Position numbers and translations under genes: made by a program. From an uncultured Erythrobacter sp. (GTDB taxonomy: Bacteria; Pseudomonadota; Alphaproteobacteria; Sphingomonadales; Sphingomonadaceae), in the NCBI GenBank assembly GCA_947500645.1, contig CANMSD010000002.1:1-64000 (forward strand): a DNA stretch of 64,000 bases. Reading direction: 5' to 3'. The notes under the pieces were generated by a model. The model did not search any database. It was not told the origin of the DNA and saw only the letters and a list, made by a program, of their open reading frames with translations. Position 1 is the first letter of the stretch, and each line of letters opens with the position of its first letter. This document shows positions 8,987 through 19,456 of this stretch, piece after piece.

Positions 8987-10204
8987 CTATCGATCAGCTG
9001 CGGCGTGTTTCAATTCGATCAGCTCTGGATTTGGCATGGGCGTCGCGTCGTCCAGACGCACACGCTCTGCATTTTCCACCCGGTCTCGGCCACTCGATTT
9101 GGCACGGTAAAGCGCCTCATCAGCCCTTGCGAACAGCTGCTTATAGGTCTCGCCTTCGCGCGCAGTAGCCACGCCAAAACTTGCGGTCAGGCGGACATCA
9201 TCGCTGACCCCGGAATGTTCGAGACGCGCAAAAGCCTGCCTGATGCGTTCGGCCAACCGATGAGCGGGATCATTCTCGCAATTCCAGACCGCGATGCAGA
9301 ATTCTTCCCCGCCGATCCTGCCCGCAGTGTCACATCCACGCACAGTATTTGCGATGAGTTCGCCAAAGCTCGAGATCGCCAGGTCGCCCGCCTGGTGCCC
9401 CCAAATGTCGTTGACCTGCTTGAAGTGGTCGATATCGGCCACCACGAGACTGAGCGGATGCCCTTCGGTCTGCGCCCGTGGGAGAAGGTTTCGCACCGAT
9501 TGTTCAAACGAACCCCGGTTGTGTAGGCCGGTCAGAGCATCACGCTCACCGCTTTCACGCACGGCATTCATCCAGTCAACAATCGTCGCACAGATCAAGG
9601 TCATGGCGGTGGCAACAGATTTCACTCCGAGCACAAGCCCGATCAGGGAGTAGTAGACCGACTGTTGATAATCTGCCGCCGGAATCGACTGCTCGAACAG
9701 CAGGGTCATGTTCGGCCTGATCAGGAAATCGGCGGCCTGAACCGCCATGATTGCGATAATCAAGACATCGATCCAGCTACGTCGCCGTGCGTTGATGAGC
9801 GTCCCCACGCCAAAAGCGAACATGGCCCCGTAACCGTTATTGACGATGATCAGACGCGGGCCGACATCATCAGAAAGGGTGATTGCCAGTCCCAACACCA
9901 AGGCGGTGATCACATAAATTGCAAAAAAGCTGGGCAGGTGAAGCCGCTGCCCGACCCGATCGCAAACCGATGCCAGAAACACCACGACACCTAGGCTGTA
10001 AAACGCCTGTGTCGTGTGAAATAGATAGAACGCATCTCCAGGCAGCAGATGGGTGACAAGGTATCCGGTTGCAAACAGGACATAGGCGATCGCAAAGCCG
10101 AGCACGTGACGTTTCAGTCTCCCTGCCCGCCAAAGCGCTGCGAATGTCGCAGCGAAACCCAGCGCCATCAGCGGCGTCAAAAGTCCGAGAATTTGTGTTT
10201 GCAT
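8987..10204 (-). CDS. Membrane diguanylate cyclase (GGDEF)
   Basis: 405 residues. The first ~200 contain about seven hydrophobic segments (LLTPLMALGFAATFAALW, HVLGFAIAYVLFATGYLV, SFFAIYVITALVLGLAI), forming a membrane sensor without a recognised ligand domain. A linker leads to a GGDEF domain with DALTGLHNRG, DIDHFKQVNDIWGH, the active loop GGEEF near residue 298, and an RxxD inhibitory site (RGCD) exactly five residues before it. The enzyme should make c-di-GMP from two GTP and be feedback-inhibited. The neighbouring curli and adhesin genes fit the usual link between c-di-GMP and attachment, though control of those genes is inference. There is no EAL domain. Confidence 0.92.
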   Translation of the reverse strand: MQTQILGLLTPLMALGFAATFAALWRAGRLKRHVLGFAIAYVLFATGYLVTHLLPGDAFYLFHTTQAFYSLGVVVFLASVCDRVGQRLHLPSFFAIYVITALVLGLAITLSDDVGPRLIIVNNGYGAMFAFGVGTLINARRRSWIDVLIIAIMAVQAADFLIRPNMTLLFEQSIPAADYQQSVYYSLIGLVLGVKSVATAMTLICATIVDWMNAVRESGERDALTGLHNRGSFEQSVRNLLPRAQTEGHPLSLVVADIDHFKQVNDIWGHQAGDLAISSFGELIANTVRGCDTAGRIGGEEFCIAVWNCENDPAHRLAERIRQAFARLEHSGVSDDVRLTASFGVATAREGETYKQLFARADEALYRAKSSGRDRVENAERVRLDDATPMPNPELIELKHAAADR

Positions 10205-10619
10205 CGACCCGTTGTGCTCCCTTTGGGTTGCGATAGGCGAATAAGGTTAAGGGCACCTTTAGGGATCGCACTTGATCGACGGTTTTTTGACCTATCACGC
10301 ACCATTGTTCAGTTCGGCGAACCCGCCACGCCCTGCCTTATCCGACACCCATCTACGCAACCAATGTCCCCTCAAATTTGATCTACGAAGGACGAGCATG
10401 CAAACAATCTGTGGCGAGTTTGCTCCGATTTCCTCAAGTAGAGTTAATTACAGCTAGAAGTATTCGTGCATCATATTATTAAAGGCAGGTAATAATACAT
10501 CAAGTAAAATGGTTCGCGAATGCAGTTTCTCTGCCACTAACATGACATTAACCATTTTTCCGTAGCCCAGCGGTCGGAGCGCGAGGTCTATTGCCGAAGC
10601 GCGAAAAGGGGGCATCACA
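10205..10619. other. Divergent intergenic region
   Basis: 415 bases between the cyclase gene (leftward) and the esterase operon (rightward). The middle (10440-10560) is AT-rich and probably holds promoters for both sides. The only clear element is an AAAAGGGGG ribosome site just before the ATG at 10620. No gene seen. Confidence 0.4.
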
Positions 10620-11870
10620 ATGCAGATACGGGGTCTTTCGCCTTCGCAGGTGGGAGCGCAAAGTGCGGAGTCAGACGAGTTGACGGGCGGCTATGTCGCT
10701 GACGGCTTTGAGCCGGTCGCGCATGCGTTTCAAGCATCAATCCTATCAGGCCAGGCGCTCGGTGCGGCGTGCACAATAATACATCGCGGTGAAACCCTGG
10801 TGGACTTGCATGGCGGGCGGAAGGACCGATCGCGAGAGGCTCTATGGAACGGCGATGATATTGCTCTGGTCTATTCGTTGACCAAGGGCCTAACCGGAAT
10901 GGCCGCGGCCGTTGCCGTCTCGCGAGGGCTCTTCGCTTATGACGAGCGTGTCTCTGATATCTGGCCCGAGTTTGCCGCGCACGGAAAAGAAGCAATCACC
11001 GTGGCCGAGGTGCTGTCCGAACAGGCGGGTCTTGCAGCGATCGACTACAAGCTCAACCTCGAGAATATCGGCGATGAAGCGGCGATCTGCGATGCTATCG
11101 CTCGCCAGAAACCCAATTGGACGCCGGGCGACCATTCCGGGAACCACGCCTACACGCTCGGTTGGATTGCCAGCGAGTTGATCCACCGCCGCGACCCCGA
11201 GGGACGGCGCTTGCCAATGTTCTTTGCTGAGGAAATTGCCGGTCCGCTCGGTGCCGATGTTTTCGTCGGCCTGCCCGACACCTTCGACCGCGATCGTATC
11301 GCCCGGATCGAAGGCTTCGGGATGCAGGACCTCTTCATCCATCACACCACGATGCCTTGGCCGCTGACATTCAAGATGTGCCTGCCGGGCACTCTTGCCT
11401 TCCGCACGCTGAACAATCCTCTGGTGCTCGAAGGTCCGGGGGCACTCGATCGCGAAGCGTTCTGGCGCGTCGGGCAGGGTGCAGCTGGCGGCATGGCGTC
11501 GGCTCGCGGATTGGCCGCGCTGTACAACGCCTTTGCCGAGGGCGGCGAAAAGTTGGGCATCACGCCCGAGGTTATGGCCACTCTCATCAAGGGCCATCCC
11601 TTCCCACGCAAAGGGCTGAAGGATCAGGTCCTTACTGCCAACATGTATTATTCCTATGGCTTCGAAAAGCCGTTCAGCGAGTGGGAATATGCCCGCACTC
11701 GAAGCGCTTTTGGCAGCTTCGCAGTCGGCGGTTCGCTCGCCTTTTGCGATCCTGAGGATGGCGTCGCCTACGCCTGGATCACCAACAAGCTCGGCACCGG
11801 CAAGTGGGACGATCCCCGCGAGAAAATGGTCCGCGATGCCTTTTATACATGTCTGGAGAACCGCTCATGA
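10620..11870 (+). CDS. Beta-lactamase-fold serine hydrolase (class C / family VIII esterase type)
   Basis: 416 residues with no export signal, so probably cytoplasmic. The SxxK motif is SLTK with nucleophile Ser86 and Lys89, followed by a helix as in class C beta-lactamases. The second motif is around NHAYTLGW near residue 178. Relatives such as EstB cleave esters rather than beta-lactams. It opens a three-gene coupled operon: its TGA (11868-11870) overlaps the ATG of the metallophosphoesterase at 11867. Co-expression with an oxidoreductase-hydrolase suggests handling of an ester or lactone intermediate, which is inference. Confidence 0.85.
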   Translation: MQIRGLSPSQVGAQSAESDELTGGYVADGFEPVAHAFQASILSGQALGAACTIIHRGETLVDLHGGRKDRSREALWNGDDIALVYSLTKGLTGMAAAVAVSRGLFAYDERVSDIWPEFAAHGKEAITVAEVLSEQAGLAAIDYKLNLENIGDEAAICDAIARQKPNWTPGDHSGNHAYTLGWIASELIHRRDPEGRRLPMFFAEEIAGPLGADVFVGLPDTFDRDRIARIEGFGMQDLFIHHTTMPWPLTFKMCLPGTLAFRTLNNPLVLEGPGALDREAFWRVGQGAAGGMASARGLAALYNAFAEGGEKLGITPEVMATLIKGHPFPRKGLKDQVLTANMYYSYGFEKPFSEWEYARTRSAFGSFAVGGSLAFCDPEDGVAYAWITNKLGTGKWDDPREKMVRDAFYTCLENRS

Positions 11871-13303
11871 GCATTCGCCACGTCGTTTTATCCGATCTCC
11901 ACCTTGGCGCGCGCGACAGTCTGCTGACGCATGTGCATGGCAGCGGCGAGATCGCTGATGGCCCTTCGGAGGTGCTGGCTGCTTTTGCCAATGGCCTTCG
12001 TGAAACGCTGGCCGATCAGGAGAAGCCGCAGCTAGTTCTGCTGGGCGATGCCCTGGATCTTGGACTGTCGCCTTTTGGAGATGTCTCGAAGAGCTTCCTC
12101 CAACTTCTGGACGCTTTCTACCCAGTTGGCGGGCCCGATCTGTTCGACCGCGAGATCATCTATATAGCAGGCAATCACGATCATCACCTGTGGCGCATCG
12201 CGCAGGACAATGGCTTCTTGTCGGCGCTGGAAAGCGGGCAAATTCCAGGCGATCTGGATGCCGTGACACGCATCTTCGGCACGCCATCGCATCGCTGCCG
12301 CTTGATGGAATCGCTGTTCGCACACCGGCCGCATTTGCGCGATGCCTCGGTCAAGATTGCCTACCCGAATTGGGGGGTGTCGGACAGCGGGACGAAGCGC
12401 GCCGTGGTTATGCATCACGGGCACTATCTCGATGGGATGTACCGTGCGCTTTCCAACGTACGCGGATTTCTGGGCGATGGTGACCCGCGCCCCGCCACAA
12501 TGCGTCAGCTGGAGCAGGAGAACGGTCCGTGGATCGATTTCCTGTGGTCGGACCTCGGCAGTGCAGGTGAAATCGGCAGCGAGGCTGGCTCCCTTTATGA
12601 AGTGATGTTGAGCGCAGGCGCGAGCCATGATTTTGCCGAAGGTATTGCGCGGCGGATCACCGGAGGCCTACATGCAAAGCTCGGCATCAATCCGAAAATG
12701 CCCCTCAAATATGGGGTGACGCTTGATAATTTGATCCGTGCCGCCGTCGATTTGACAGCGGGCCGCGCGGCAGAGCGCCAACGCGACGGTTACGGACATG
12801 TGCTAGGCGAAGACGAAATCGAGGATCTTGGCTGGTATCTTGGCACACCCCTTGCGCACGAAATGCGGCAGGAGCTGGCAGACATGCCGCGCGAATTGTC
12901 CTTTATTTTTGGCCACACGCACAAGCCGTTTCAGGATGAGTTGCTGGTTGATGGCTACGACGTTCCGGTCGGCATCTTCAACACAGGTGGCTGGGTGCTG
13001 GACGAGCCAACCCTGATGCCGGTGCAAGGTTGCGCGGCGATGTTGGTATCCGATGAGTTGGAAGTCGCATCGTTGCGGCTGTTCAACGATCCGACCGACG
13101 GCACGATCGCGCCGGTGCGCGTCGAGGGCAGCGGTCGTTTGAACCGTCTGGTCGACGATACGGCTGAAGCGGTGGAGCGGGCTTCCGCCCATTGGGCGGA
13201 CTTCTCGTGCATTGTGCACACTCGCATTGTGGAGGAAGCCGATAAACGCGTCCGCGACATGCTTGAGCGATCTAACGCAGAGCTGAGGGAGGCAGCAGAA
13301 TGA
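11867..13303 (+). CDS. Calcineurin-like metallophosphoesterase
   Basis: 478 residues. I chose the ATG at 11867 over an in-frame ATG 63 bases upstream because it makes the standard ATGA overlap and places the metal motif at the N terminus. Motifs in order: SDLHLGARD (residues ~8-16), LLGDALDLG (~60), AGNHDHHLWR (~104), HHGHYLDG (~185) and FGHTHKP (~348), together a full dinuclear metal set. The long insert between HHGHY and GHTHKP is not recognised. Its TGA at 13301-13303 overlaps the ATG of the GMC gene at 13300, so translation of all three genes is coupled. The phosphoester substrate is unknown. Confidence 0.85.
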   Translation: MSIRHVVLSDLHLGARDSLLTHVHGSGEIADGPSEVLAAFANGLRETLADQEKPQLVLLGDALDLGLSPFGDVSKSFLQLLDAFYPVGGPDLFDREIIYIAGNHDHHLWRIAQDNGFLSALESGQIPGDLDAVTRIFGTPSHRCRLMESLFAHRPHLRDASVKIAYPNWGVSDSGTKRAVVMHHGHYLDGMYRALSNVRGFLGDGDPRPATMRQLEQENGPWIDFLWSDLGSAGEIGSEAGSLYEVMLSAGASHDFAEGIARRITGGLHAKLGINPKMPLKYGVTLDNLIRAAVDLTAGRAAERQRDGYGHVLGEDEIEDLGWYLGTPLAHEMRQELADMPRELSFIFGHTHKPFQDELLVDGYDVPVGIFNTGGWVLDEPTLMPVQGCAAMLVSDELEVASLRLFNDPTDGTIAPVRVEGSGRLNRLVDDTAEAVERASAHWADFSCIVHTRIVEEADKRVRDMLERSNAELREAAE

Positions 13304-16300
13304 CCATGAAAAATCCATTTGGGCAAAAACGTATCGCGCGCAGCCTGGATCAGGCGAAGTCACACTATACCGTTCTTGTAGTTGGTTCAGGCTATGGCGC
13401 TGGTGTCGCCGCTTCAAGACTGGCGCGGGCCGGACAAGATGTCTGTATCCTCGAACGCGGCAAGGAAATGCTTCCCGGCGAATATCCGAACAAGCTGGCG
13501 GACGCACAAGAAGCCATGCAGTTCAACGTCAAAGGCGGACGGATCGGATCGCCAGACGCGCTGTTCGAAGTGCATGTGAACGACGACCAATATGCGCTCG
13601 TCGGATGTGGCCTCGGCGGCACATCGTTGATCAACGCCAACGTATCGCTGGAACTCGACAAACGCTTGCTCGATCAGGAGCATTGGCCCGCCGTCTTCCG
13701 CGACGATCCTCATGCCATTGATACGTACTACGAGCGCGCACGGGAGATGCTCTCGCCGAACGCCTATCCTGACACGCACCCGACGCTGGGTAAGCTCGAG
13801 GCGCTTGAACACTCAGCCAACACTATGGGTAAGCGTTTTTACAAAACTCCGATCAACGTCAATTTCGAGGACAAGACCAACAGATTTGGCGTGCCGCAGC
13901 CAGCCTGCACGAATTGCGGTGACTGTACTTCAGGCTGTAATGTTGGCGCGAAGAACACAACGCTGATGAACTATTTGCCCGATGCGGCAAATCATGGCGC
14001 GGAGATATTCACGCAGGCCAAGGTCCTATGGATCGAGCGTGCCAAAGGTAATGGGGGCGATGTCTGGCGCATTCATGTCCAGCGCAATGACGAGGGCGCA
14101 TCCGACGCGCCGTTGACCATTACTGCCGATCACGTGGTGCTCGGCGCAGGCACGCTCGGCTCGACCGAGATCCTGCTCAGATCGCGCGAGAAAGGGCTGT
14201 CTCTATCCGACCATCTTGGCACACGCTTCTCGGGCAATGGCGATGCGCTGGGCTTTGCCTATGACAGCTACTTCAAATCAGAGAAGGACGGTGACGACGT
14301 CACCGCCGAGCCGATCTATGCCATGGGCATCGGCACGTCGGATGTCGGCGAAGAAGCTTATCCCGGCCCATGCATTACCGGCGTCATCGACATGCGCGAC
14401 AATGACGATCCCACTAAGGGGCTGGTGATCGAGGAAGGTGTTGCTCCCGGTATCCTCGCAACCGCGCTTGCCCCGGCTTTCTTCTTCGGTGAGGCGTTGG
14501 CAGACGGATTTACCCGTTTCGGTCTCGACCAAGTCAAACCGCGTTTGCTGGATGCGAAGGCGATGGGAGAAGCGGTGCAGACCGATCCCGGCAGCATCGC
14601 GGATTGGGCCTACAAAGGTCCGATGGCGCGGACGCAGACCTATCTGGTGATGAGCGTGGACGATTCCGGTGGCTCGCTTGCGCTGGAGGATGATCGCATC
14701 GCCATTCATTGGTCGAAGGCGGGCGAACAGCGAACCTTCCGCCGCGATGACGACAAGATGCGCGAAGCGGCCGAAGCGATTGAGGCGCAGTATTTCTCCG
14801 ATCCGCTGTGGTCCGAACCATTGGGCCGCAAGCTTATCACGGTGCATCCGATCGGCGGATGCGGCATGGGTGATGACGCCGCTTCTGGCGTTGTCGACGA
14901 TAGCTGCCGTGTCTTCGCGGGCACTAGCGGCACCGAGGTCCACCCGGGCCTCTATGTTTGTGACGGCGCCGCGATCCCAGGCGCAGTGGGCGTCAATCCG
15001 CTTCTGACAATCACGGCAGTGGCCGAACGTGCGGTTGAAAAGCTCGCGCAGCGCGAAGGCTGGACCATCGATTATACGCTCGGCGAGGAATCACCTCTGC
15101 AGCAAGAGGCGCCTGCGGAAGTCGAGGCGGCCGTTGAGCCGCAATTGGTTCCGCATGGCGACAGCCTGAAACTGTCTATCGCAAAATGGGTGGGCGGCCA
15201 TGCCATCGGGCCAGTCGCCGATGCGGTAACACATGCGGCCAAGTATTTCGAAAGCGGCGCTATCGAAGAGGGCAAGGCCGCTATCCGCCAGCTGGTGAAA
15301 GACCATCCCGAAGCCATGAGCCCGGGTTTGGCCTTCACTGAGACCATGGCCGGCCATATCAGCGCCACCGGTTGTCACCATCGCCCCTGCGGCCATGTGG
15401 AGCGCATTCGCGACGACTACGTCAACGGTGCAGCTTGGGGACGGTCGGAAGACGGCGTTTGCAGCTTCAAACTGACTGTCACGACGGACAATCTCCACCA
15501 CATGATCGACGAGCCTGAGCACCGCTCGCGGATTACTGGGGACGTGCTGGTCCGTGCGATTTCTCCCGATCCGTTGCCGGTACGTGAGGGCACTTTCCGC
15601 TTGCTGGTTGCCAATCCGGACAAGGCAGAGAGCTGGAAAATGCTCTACGACATGGTGCTGGAAGGGCCGGACGGTCCAATCCATTTCCATGGCTTCAAAA
15701 CGCTGGAACAGCGCGGCCAAGGGAAAGGCAAGTCTGACCCATGGACCGATCTGACGACGCTGTTCGTCACTTTGCGCCACGGCGACAATGAGAGCGGCGA
15801 TTTGATCGGGCGCGGGGTGCTCAAGCTCGGCATCGATGAGTTCATGCGCCAGCTGACCACCATCACCGTCCACGATTCGGACACGCTGGTGGGCCACATC
15901 GTCAATCTGATCCCGAAAGCCCGCACGGCGATCGAGACCTATTTCCAGGCCAAATATGCAGGCTTCTTCGCGATGACTGTGTTCCGATCCTATGGTGGAA
16001 TGCTCGCCACGCTCAATGACTTTGCGGGCAAGGATGCGGCAGACTTGTCGCTGCGCGATGTGCACCTCCCGCCAGCCGAACGCCATATCGTGCCGACTGG
16101 CGACGGTGTGAATATCGGCCTGACCCGCTATCGCGGCGGGCCGCGCGGTCCGCTTGTCCTGGCGCCGGGCTTTTCCGTGCGCGCATCAAGCTTCGCCACC
16201 CCCACCGTGGACGAAAATCTCACTGAGAGCCTTGTTGCGCAAGGCTATGATGTGTGGCTGTTCGATTATCGGGCCAGCGCGGATGCGGGCAACGATACCG

Positions 16301-17136
16301 AGCATCCGCCAGAGTTCACCATTGACGATATCGCCCGCTATGACTGGCCTGCGGCAGTCGCGAAAATTCGCGCAGTGACCGGGGTCGACAGCGTTCAGGC
16401 CCTCGCGCATTGTGTTGGCTCAATGAGCTTGCTGATGGGGATAGGCGCAGGTTGGGTCACCCATGTTCGATCGCTGATCAGCTCCCAACTCACTCTCCAT
16501 CCCGTGACCGATTGGCTCAATTACATGAAGTCCGATCTGGGTGTGGCGGGGATGCTTGGCGAAATTTCACTACTGGATGGGCATATGGATTTCGTGAGCC
16601 AGGGCACCGAAACCGATTACGAAATCGATGCTGTCGCGTATCAGATTCCCGTCCCCGAAGGCCAGGAGTGCAAAAGCCCGACTTGCCGCCGTGTATTCGG
16701 CGTTTTTGGCCCCAGCTGGGACCATCGCCAGCTTGGCCATGACACGCATCTTGCGCTTGGCAGCATGTTCAGCCGCGTATCGCTGTCGCCGTTCAAACAA
16801 TTGCAGACGATCATGCGAAAGGGATTGGCCGTGAATGCGGATGGACAATCTGTTTATACAGATGATAACGCTGCCTGCCGCTTGGCGATGCCAATCACCT
16901 TCCTGTCGGGTGCCACCAATCAGATCTTCTATCCCGAAAGCGGCCAGCGCACCCGCGTCTGGCTGTCAGAGCACAACGGCAATTCCCTGTATCGCCAGCG
17001 GATCATTCCCGATTATGGCCACATGGATCTTTTTATCGGCCGCAACGCGCACCGCGATGTGACTCCATGGATTCTGGAAGAGCTGGAAAGGCTTGATCAG
17101 CAGTCCGAAGCCGGGGCCGATCGAAAGACTGCCTGA
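13300..17136 (+). CDS. GMC oxidoreductase fused to an alpha/beta hydrolase
   Basis: 1278 residues in three parts. Residues 1-~600 are a GMC/cholesterol-oxidase-like flavoprotein: FAD-binding VVGSGYGAGVAASRL (~27-41), the Cys-rich CTNCGDCTSGCNVGAKN (~204), and a C-terminal VHPIGGCGMGD ... GVNPLLTITA segment with the usual active-site His. Residues ~620-900 are an unrecognised middle region. From ~930 an alpha/beta hydrolase begins (APGFSVRASSF), with nucleophile elbow LAHCVGSMS where Cys1038 stands in place of the usual Ser, and a late His in YGHMDL (~1241). The protein could oxidise an alcohol and then hydrolyse an ester or lactone. A sterol-like substrate is a guess from the family. Third gene of the coupled operon. 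Confidence 0.88.
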   Translation: MTMKNPFGQKRIARSLDQAKSHYTVLVVGSGYGAGVAASRLARAGQDVCILERGKEMLPGEYPNKLADAQEAMQFNVKGGRIGSPDALFEVHVNDDQYALVGCGLGGTSLINANVSLELDKRLLDQEHWPAVFRDDPHAIDTYYERAREMLSPNAYPDTHPTLGKLEALEHSANTMGKRFYKTPINVNFEDKTNRFGVPQPACTNCGDCTSGCNVGAKNTTLMNYLPDAANHGAEIFTQAKVLWIERAKGNGGDVWRIHVQRNDEGASDAPLTITADHVVLGAGTLGSTEILLRSREKGLSLSDHLGTRFSGNGDALGFAYDSYFKSEKDGDDVTAEPIYAMGIGTSDVGEEAYPGPCITGVIDMRDNDDPTKGLVIEEGVAPGILATALAPAFFFGEALADGFTRFGLDQVKPRLLDAKAMGEAVQTDPGSIADWAYKGPMARTQTYLVMSVDDSGGSLALEDDRIAIHWSKAGEQRTFRRDDDKMREAAEAIEAQYFSDPLWSEPLGRKLITVHPIGGCGMGDDAASGVVDDSCRVFAGTSGTEVHPGLYVCDGAAIPGAVGVNPLLTITAVAERAVEKLAQREGWTIDYTLGEESPLQQEAPAEVEAAVEPQLVPHGDSLKLSIAKWVGGHAIGPVADAVTHAAKYFESGAIEEGKAAIRQLVKDHPEAMSPGLAFTETMAGHISATGCHHRPCGHVERIRDDYVNGAAWGRSEDGVCSFKLTVTTDNLHHMIDEPEHRSRITGDVLVRAISPDPLPVREGTFRLLVANPDKAESWKMLYDMVLEGPDGPIHFHGFKTLEQRGQGKGKSDPWTDLTTLFVTLRHGDNESGDLIGRGVLKLGIDEFMRQLTTITVHDSDTLVGHIVNLIPKARTAIETYFQAKYAGFFAMTVFRSYGGMLATLNDFAGKDAADLSLRDVHLPPAERHIVPTGDGVNIGLTRYRGGPRGPLVLAPGFSVRASSFATPTVDENLTESLVAQGYDVWLFDYRASADAGNDTEHPPEFTIDDIARYDWPAAVAKIRAVTGVDSVQALAHCVGSMSLLMGIGAGWVTHVRSLISSQLTLHPVTDWLNYMKSDLGVAGMLGEISLLDGHMDFVSQGTETDYEIDAVAYQIPVPEGQECKSPTCRRVFGVFGPSWDHRQLGHDTHLALGSMFSRVSLSPFKQLQTIMRKGLAVNADGQSVYTDDNAACRLAMPITFLSGATNQIFYPESGQRTRVWLSEHNGNSLYRQRIIPDYGHMDLFIGRNAHRDVTPWILEELERLDQQSEAGADRKTA

Positions 17137-17236
17137 TGTGCAATCAATCTTGTCGCAGCTTCGTCGCTCGGCTCAAGCTGCGGCACTCTCCAGAGGCGCT
17201 GGGCAAGGCATTCGATACGTTACTATCGTCCCTGCT

Positions 17237-18424
17237 TCAGATCTTCATCCGCTCTTTTACTCGGGCAAACGCTTCAACCGCGCTTTCAATATCCTGCTGG
17301 CTCAGTGCGGCGGACATTTGCGTCCTGATCCGCGCTTTTCCTTTCGGAACCACCGGATACGAGAAGGCGACAACATAGACGCCTTCCTTGAGCATCTCAT
17401 CGGCGAACTCCTTCGCAATCCGTGCATCATACAGCATTACCGGAACAATGGGGTGCTCGCCGGGAAGCAGGTCGAACCCAAGCTTGTCCATTGCAGAGCG
17501 GAAATGCGCCGTATTCTCCCGCAATTGCGCGATCCGATGCGGTTGCTTTTCCACCGCGTCCAGCGCCGCGATGGCACCGCTCACCACCGGCGGCGCGACC
17601 GTGTTGGAGAACAGGTATGGTCGCGATCGCTGGCGCAGCAGCTCAACGATCTCGCGCTTGGCGCTGGTGTAGCCGCCGCTGGCACCGCCCAGGGCCTTAC
17701 CAAGCGTTCCGGTGGTGATGTCGACGCGATCCATACAGTCGCAATATTCGTGCGTACCGCGTCCATTCTCGCCGACGAAACCCGTGGCATGGCAATCGTC
17801 GAAGTGAACCAGCGCGCCATATTTTTCTGCCAGATCGCAAATCTTGTCGAGCTGGGCAATGGTTCCGTCCATTGAGAACACGCCATCGGTGGTGATCATC
17901 TTGAAGCGCGCGCCTTGCTCTTCGGCGGCGACCAACTGGGCCTCAAGATCGGCCATATCGTTGTTTTTGTAGCGGAACCGCTTGGCCTTGCTGAGGCGGA
18001 TGCCGTCAATGATGCTGGCATGGTTGAGCTCGTCGGAAATCACCGCATCTTCGGGACCGAGCAGGGTCTCGAAAAGTCCGCCATTGGCATCGAAGCAGGA
18101 CGGATAGAGTATTGTATCGTCCATGCCGAGAAAGGCAGAGAGCCGATCCTCCAACTCCTTGTGCTGGCGCTGCGTGCCGCAGATAAACCGAACCGATGCC
18201 ATGCCGTAGCCCCAGTCATCGATGCCTTGCTTGGCCGCGGCATTGACCGTCTCATCCTGCGCAAGCCCGAGATAGTTGTTTGCGCACAAGTTGATGACTT
18301 CGCGGTCCTTCAACGTGACTACCACACCTTGCGGCGAGGCGATCAGGCGCTCGTCCTTATACAGGCTGTCAGCCCGGATCTGGTCGAGTTCGCCCTTCAA
18401 ATGGTCTTGAAATGCACCGTACAT
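17237..18424 (-). CDS. kbl: Glycine C-acetyltransferase (2-amino-3-ketobutyrate CoA ligase)
   Basis: 395 residues, the family's usual length. It converts 2-amino-3-oxobutyrate plus CoA to glycine and acetyl-CoA in the cytoplasm. The PLP features are clear: [13 protein letters not shown] near the N terminus, [18 protein letters not shown], and the PLP-lysine segment [15 protein letters not shown]. It lies 3 bases downstream of tdh on the same strand, forming the standard two-gene threonine degradation operon. The end converges with the GMC operon, leaving a 100-base gap. Confidence 0.95.
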   Translation of the reverse strand: MYGAFQDHLKGELDQIRADSLYKDERLIASPQGVVVTLKDREVINLCANNYLGLAQDETVNAAAKQGIDDWGYGMASVRFICGTQRQHKELEDRLSAFLGMDDTILYPSCFDANGGLFETLLGPEDAVISDELNHASIIDGIRLSKAKRFRYKNNDMADLEAQLVAAEEQGARFKMITTDGVFSMDGTIAQLDKICDLAEKYGALVHFDDCHATGFVGENGRGTHEYCDCMDRVDITTGTLGKALGGASGGYTSAKREIVELLRQRSRPYLFSNTVAPPVVSGAIAALDAVEKQPHRIAQLRENTAHFRSAMDKLGFDLLPGEHPIVPVMLYDARIAKEFADEMLKEGVYVVAFSYPVVPKGKARIRTQMSAALSQQDIESAVEAFARVKERMKI

Positions 18425-18427
18425 GGT

Positions 18428-19456
18428 TCAGCCTTCCCAATTCAGCACTACCTTGCAGGCGTCACCCGAAAGCATCGCCTCAAAGCCTTCTTCGTAATCC
18501 GCAAAGGGCAGCCGATGCGTGATGATCGGTGCCAGATCCAGCCCTGACTCGATGAATACGGACATCTTGTACCAGGTTTCGAAAATCTCACGGCCGTAAA
18601 CGCCTTTGAGCGTGAGCATGTTGAAGATCACCTTGTTCCAGTCAATCATGGGGCTCTTCTCTGGCAAGCCCAAGATGGCGATCTTGCCGCCGTGGCACAT
18701 ATTGTCGATCAACGATGCGAACCCCGCCTCGCTGCCCGACATTTCCAAGCCGACATCGAAACCTTCCTGCATTCCCAGCTGGGCCTGCATATTCTCAATC
18801 GTTTCACGAGCCACGTTTACAGTGCTTGTCGCTCCCATCCGTCTCGCCATTTCCAAACGCCCGTCGTTCAGGTCGGATACCACCACATGCCGCGCGCCGG
18901 CGTGCCGACATACAGCGGCAGCCATGATACCGATCGGACCCGCACCGACTATCAAGACGTCTTCGCCCAGCACATCGAATTGCAGTGCGGTGTGAACGGC
19001 ATTGCCGAACGGGTCGAACAACGACGCGACATCCAGATCGATTTTCTGATGGTGCAACCACACGTTCGCTGCCGGGATGGAGAGATACTCGGCAAAGGCT
19101 CCGGGACGATTCACTCCGACTCCTTCGGTATGAGCGCACATGTGGCGACGGCCCGCCATACAATTGCGACATCTGCCGCAAACGACATGACCTTCGCCAG
19201 AGACGATCTGACCGACTTCAAAGCCGCTCACATTGCTGCCAAGCTCTACGATCTCACCAACGAATTCGTGGCCGACGACCATTGGAACGGGAATTGTGTT
19301 CTGTGCCCATTCGTCCCATTTGTAGATATGCATATCGGTGCCGCAGATTGCGGTACGCATAACCCTGATCAGGACATCGTTGATGCCGGTTTCGGGTTCG
19401 GGGACATCCTGCAACCAAATTCCTGGTTTTGAATGCGCTTTGACGAGGGCTTTCAT
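18428..19456 (-). CDS. tdh: L-threonine 3-dehydrogenase
   Basis: 342 residues, a zinc-dependent medium-chain dehydrogenase that oxidises threonine to 2-amino-3-oxobutyrate with NAD+. Catalytic zinc ligands are in [15 protein letters not shown] and VVGHEFVGE. The structural zinc Cys cluster is [15 protein letters not shown], and the Rossmann motif is [13 protein letters not shown]. The unstable product is passed to Kbl, encoded 3 bases downstream. Nothing unusual is seen. Confidence 0.96.
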   Translation of the reverse strand: MKALVKAHSKPGIWLQDVPEPETGINDVLIRVMRTAICGTDMHIYKWDEWAQNTIPVPMVVGHEFVGEIVELGSNVSGFEVGQIVSGEGHVVCGRCRNCMAGRRHMCAHTEGVGVNRPGAFAEYLSIPAANVWLHHQKIDLDVASLFDPFGNAVHTALQFDVLGEDVLIVGAGPIGIMAAAVCRHAGARHVVVSDLNDGRLEMARRMGATSTVNVARETIENMQAQLGMQEGFDVGLEMSGSEAGFASLIDNMCHGGKIAILGLPEKSPMIDWNKVIFNMLTLKGVYGREIFETWYKMSVFIESGLDLAPIITHRLPFADYEEGFEAMLSGDACKVVLNWEG

